In this document: positions 61,204-64,000 of the stretch, one piece after another
Numbering within the stretch: the first letter of the stretch is position 1
How the letters are laid out: each line of letters opens with the position of its first letter
Program-made: the position numbers and the translations under genes
Source: Margaritispora aquatica
Lineage: Eukaryota; Ascomycota; Leotiomycetes; Helotiales; Discinellaceae
DNA length: 64,000 bases
Direction of reading: 5' to 3'
Assembly: GCA_007644065.1 (NCBI GenBank)
Contig: VJWN01000011.1
Location: 62,001-126,000, forward strand
The notes under the pieces: model-generated
Seen by the model: only the letters and a program-made list of their open reading frames with translations
Database searches by the model: none
Told to the model about the DNA's origin: nothing

Positions 61204-62203
61204 ATGGCGCAAGTTACGAAAGCTGCAATTTATGCTCTCCTGCTCCCTTCTCTTCTAGCTGCTCCTTTGCCAGTGAGTGAAGCATGAAAATCTAAGACTT
61301 CGCCCCTTTTCCAACAAAAGTGCACCTCATAACTGACAGCAATTAAAGGAGCGATTTTCACTGACCCAATTCGCTGAAGGCCTCAACTTCGCTCAACTGC
61401 TAAAGCGAAAAGATGGCGCGATAATACCTCCGCTCACCTCACGTAGTGAAAACGAAAGCCCGAGGGGCTGGCCGGTCATCAAGAATACAGGAATCAGTGT
61501 GGTCGGTGGCAACTTGCCCAAACTTGCAACAGACATTGCAGACGAAAACGCGGACGAAGAAGGGAGGAAGGGGAAAGTGGCGGCAATGAGAGTGGACGAG
61601 ACGAAGATAGAGAAAAGAGGCCTGTTATTCAGAATCAGGGAGAAAGATCTGACATCGTGAGAAGCGGAGGAGAGAGCACAGCCAGAGTTCGACGTAGAGA
61701 AGTGGTGTTAGTGGGAAGCATGCCGATCAGATCGATCATACAGAGCAACGAGGAGAGGAACACCGTTAACGCTAAGTTGATAAGTGTGACTAACACAGCG
61801 GGCGAAACAAGCTCACCGAAAAAGAGACCTATCCTGCATATTGAAGGACATCAAAAGGAAGCTGATGGCGTCGAGACAACTGCGGTCACTGCAATTGGTC
61901 TCAAAAAGCGACCTGTCATACAAAACCAAAACGGGTGGAACGAGATTTTGGAAGCCACGACAACAGCAGCCAAGGCGAGAGAGTCTGGCATGGAATTAAA
62001 TGAGGAAAAGATCAGTCGTGCAGAACGACGATCATCGAAGGATTTTTTGACGGGACGTTTGAGCGAGCAGAGCATGCTACTGAGACAGGTACGATTTTAG
62101 CAACTACGAGACTGACAGGTCGATACTGATTTTCACATAGACTCCACGGACAAAGATTTACCTAACAAGAATTGGAGATCAGCGGTTGGGCTGGACGTGG
62201 TAA
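61204..62203 (+). CDS. Secreted protein 3 of the signal-exon family, apparently frameshifted, with KR-P repeats
   Basis: First exon 61204-61272 encodes a 23-residue signal peptide (starts MAQVTKAAIY, ends LAAPLP) followed by a phase-0 intron to 61339. Exon 2 starts QLKERFSLTQFAEGLNF and, read in one frame, stops at 61660 for a 129-residue product ending in EKRGLLFRIREKDLTS. Shifting frame near 61610-61622 opens a second stretch that reads EKRPVIQNQGERSD and continues to 62088, where a donor and an acceptor (62141) add a last exon ending RLGWTW at 62203. This stretch repeats the same theme: KKRPILHIEGHQ and KKRPVIQNQNGW. Coding on both sides of the shift suggests a one-base indel or sequencing error in a protein of roughly 300 residues. 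KR sites suggest Kex2 processing, though Pro after KR is a poor Kex2 context. Confidence 0.55.
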
Positions 62204-64000
62204 ACACAGGAATGGATGATTAGGAGTTTCCAGCTACGATCCATACTCGAGCACCTAGTACAGAAAATTTGAGGGGGGAAGAAGGTCTCACATCCTGCTT
62301 GCTCTTCGACTCCTTAGGTTATCTGAGAAGTGAATAAATTAAGTAATACTAAAATGCTTTGAATGATGGGGTGAAGATTCTACTGATCTGCCTGCCATGC
62401 CTGTGAGACATGAAACTGAGGAAGTCTATAGTTTGTATCACTGTATTTATTTGAGAAGAAATTTCAGGCAGTCTTTACAATGTACTCCTAAAAGGCGATG
62501 TGACAGAAGGCGCTGCAAGATAGATCCAGCACCTGATCCAAAACACCGGCATTTCAGAAGATTGGAATTGTTCGCTTAATATCGTCAAAGAGAGATTTAT
62601 CCGAGAGTTGCATTGGTCGAATAATGGTTGGAGGTATTAACCAAGTATTGACGGTGATAGTGAAACTCGCAGTCTCTTCGGAACAGATGTTGACATATTT
62701 CTATCTGAGTATTTGCTTCTGGCTGGTAGCATTTTGGTTGTAATTGAAAAATATTGAGGTCATAAATTTCGCTCATTGCTGATGTTCAGACCTGCAGGTA
62801 CTGTACCTCAAATTGCTGTCAGTGAACAGCTAAGCGAGCTTGTCGGACATGAACACAAATTAACCAGGTAAGTCATTCAACAAATATCTCTGATTTCTGT
62901 TGCACGTCGAGCCCAGGAGAACTGAGTCGAGCACAAAAGAATCTAGAGGAGTGTGGCCGATGCCAGATTTCTGTTGCATGTCGAATAGAAAGGGTAGAGT
63001 CATGATCGTATGTTGTTGTTTGCCACCAAGAGTTGCTGCCAAGGGTACCCCGTATTGAAGGAAGTAATATCAGTCTTCTCGGTCTAAAAGAAGTTTCTGT
63101 TGCATATCGAGATTTCAAGGGTTTGAGTCAAGAGCAAGAGATTGTGGGATGAATTTAGTGATCCAGGATTTTGTTGCATATCGCATTCTCGAAGTCCGAG
63201 TCAGAATTGATTGCTTTGTGCAACAGATGTCGAGATGTCGTTGAAATGGGCAGACAAGTTGCGCCGAGGTCTCGGTAAGTCCTCGCTTCCTCTCCCCAAT
63301 GCCTGTTGGACCAAAATCTTTGAGTCAGACATTACAAACCGTTGACGGACTGTTGCGTGTCGCAGTAACGAGATCGAGTCAGCGCCATGAGAACGGCGCT
63401 TAGTGATTCAATAGCGGGTGATGGCATGGGCTTCCCGATGTGTGAACCTTAGTAAAATCATACGATGTGTGTATGTTATATTGATTCCGAGTCAGAAACC
63501 CGGCCACTTCGTCCGAGCAATGGGTTTGAAGAATGACAGAAATATGTCGGCCGGCACATATTGAAGTGCAATATTGACCCATCTCGTGATATTATACTTC
63601 CAAGACCTGACATTGGCAGAAAGAAGAAATTCTTGCTGCACATCTACAAATGCGAATGCGAATTTTCCTCACCAAAGTATTTCGGTTCCGGGTCGGATTC
63701 GGTCATTAGCGGTGTGCTGAATTTCTGGCGGAGCCGAATGGGACGTACACGGCCGAAAGTGTGTTGGAACTCCACACCAAGGCGGTGTTGCAAGTCAACT
63801 CGTGGCTGTCAAGTCACTCAAATGTCAGAGAATTGTCCAAAGAAGTGGATTTGCCAGGTGACTCGCACTTGTGTGGTCCTTCAATGTTTCCCGGCAATTG
63901 AATGTTGTGGGGTTTACCGGAAAGTCTCAGAGTCAGTGACATCGCTTGAGTTGAGACGACATGTGGTAGGAAGACGCTAGAAGGGATCTTGAACTCTGAT
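62204..64000. other. Right end of the window, repeat array and no clear gene
   Basis: Nothing coding is recognised in 62204-62890. From 62894 a degenerate tandem array occupies most of the DNA. The open frame at 63561-63980 is Cys-rich (CWNSTPRRCCKSTRGC) but overlaps the array and has no signal peptide, so I do not call it a gene. Confidence 0.5.
62894..63935 (+). repeat. Degenerate tandem array with paired TGTTGC and GAGTCA boxes
   Basis: Units begin TTTCTGTTGCATATCGA or a variant and carry GAGTCA (variants GAGTCG, AAGTCA) about 29-31 nt from the unit start. Unit starts are near 62894, 62968, 63094, 63168, 63347, 63782 and 63899, with weaker ones near 63299 and 63459. Intervals of 74, 126, 74 and 131 nt give a higher-order period of about 200-205 nt across the first part. 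Between boxes the sequence is poorly conserved. Confidence 0.6.

Noticed and set aside
61657..62100. Separate gene starting at GTG in frame 1
   Set aside because: The coding signal continues upstream of 61657 in the same frame (EKRPVIQNQ) and downstream into a spliced exon, so it is better explained as part of the frameshifted third secreted-protein gene.
62894..63500. CRISPR-like array
   Set aside because: The units are degenerate, the spacing is irregular (48-131 nt), and the genome is eukaryotic; it is a minisatellite-like repeat.
63561..63980. Cys-rich open frame at the right end
   Set aside because: It has no signal peptide, it overlaps two units of the tandem array, and Cys codons come from repeated TGT in the units.

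Overview
The window looks like nuclear DNA of a filamentous ascomycete (Pezizomycotina). Genes are split by many short GT-AG introns (about 44-195 nt) with CTAAC/CTAAT/CTGAT-type branch sites. The gene content (secreted catalase-peroxidase, CBM1-tailed wall protein, Argonaute, CFEM-like protein, cAMP-receptor-like GPCR) is typical of that group. A member of the Leotiomycetes is my best guess from protein style only; I could not run a search. Exon joins below were placed by hand and checked by reading-frame arithmetic.

Left and centre (0.9-51.7 kb) form an ordinary gene-dense segment. In order: secreted catalase-peroxidase (+), a secreted Cys-rich protein (-), the TBP-removing ATPase Mot1 (-), a 2.8 kb divergent promoter region rich in GGTAAG-type repeats, an Ark/Prk-type kinase (+), a vacuolar membrane M28 protease (-), a small Cys-containing protein (-), a Ser/Thr-rich wall protein with a C-terminal CBM1 (-), a broken Argonaute gene (+), a Gly/Pro-rich secreted protein (-), Hsp90 (-), a second short Argonaute relic (-), a phytanoyl-CoA-dioxygenase-like enzyme (-), a carboxypeptidase S-like M20 peptidase (-) divergent from an Atg22-like transporter (+), a CFEM-like membrane-anchored protein (-), a secreted SGNH hydrolase (+) and a cAMP-receptor-like GPCR (-).

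Right end (51.7-64 kb) is gene-poor. After about 6 kb with no convincing gene comes a cluster of small secreted-protein genes (57.9, 59.9 and 61.2 kb) plus one relic signal-peptide exon (59.2 kb). They share one architecture: a first exon that encodes only a signal peptide ending in PLP (RLP in the relic), then a phase-0 intron, then unrelated second exons. Flanks of the first two copies are recognisably homologous 5' and 3', so this is a segmental tandem duplication of about 2-2.3 kb. The third copy appears frameshifted and carries repeated KR-P motifs. The window ends in a degenerate tandem array with paired TGTTGC and GAGTCA boxes about 30 nt apart.

Functionally the dense part joins housekeeping (Mot1, Hsp90, kinase), vacuolar proteolysis and amino-acid handling (M28 protease, M20 peptidase, Atg22-like) and secretion/wall interaction (KatG, CBM1 protein, SGNH hydrolase, CFEM-like). 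The most unusual items are the signal-exon family, the Argonaute gene that has lost PAZ-MID but keeps PIWI catalytic residues, and the terminal repeat array.
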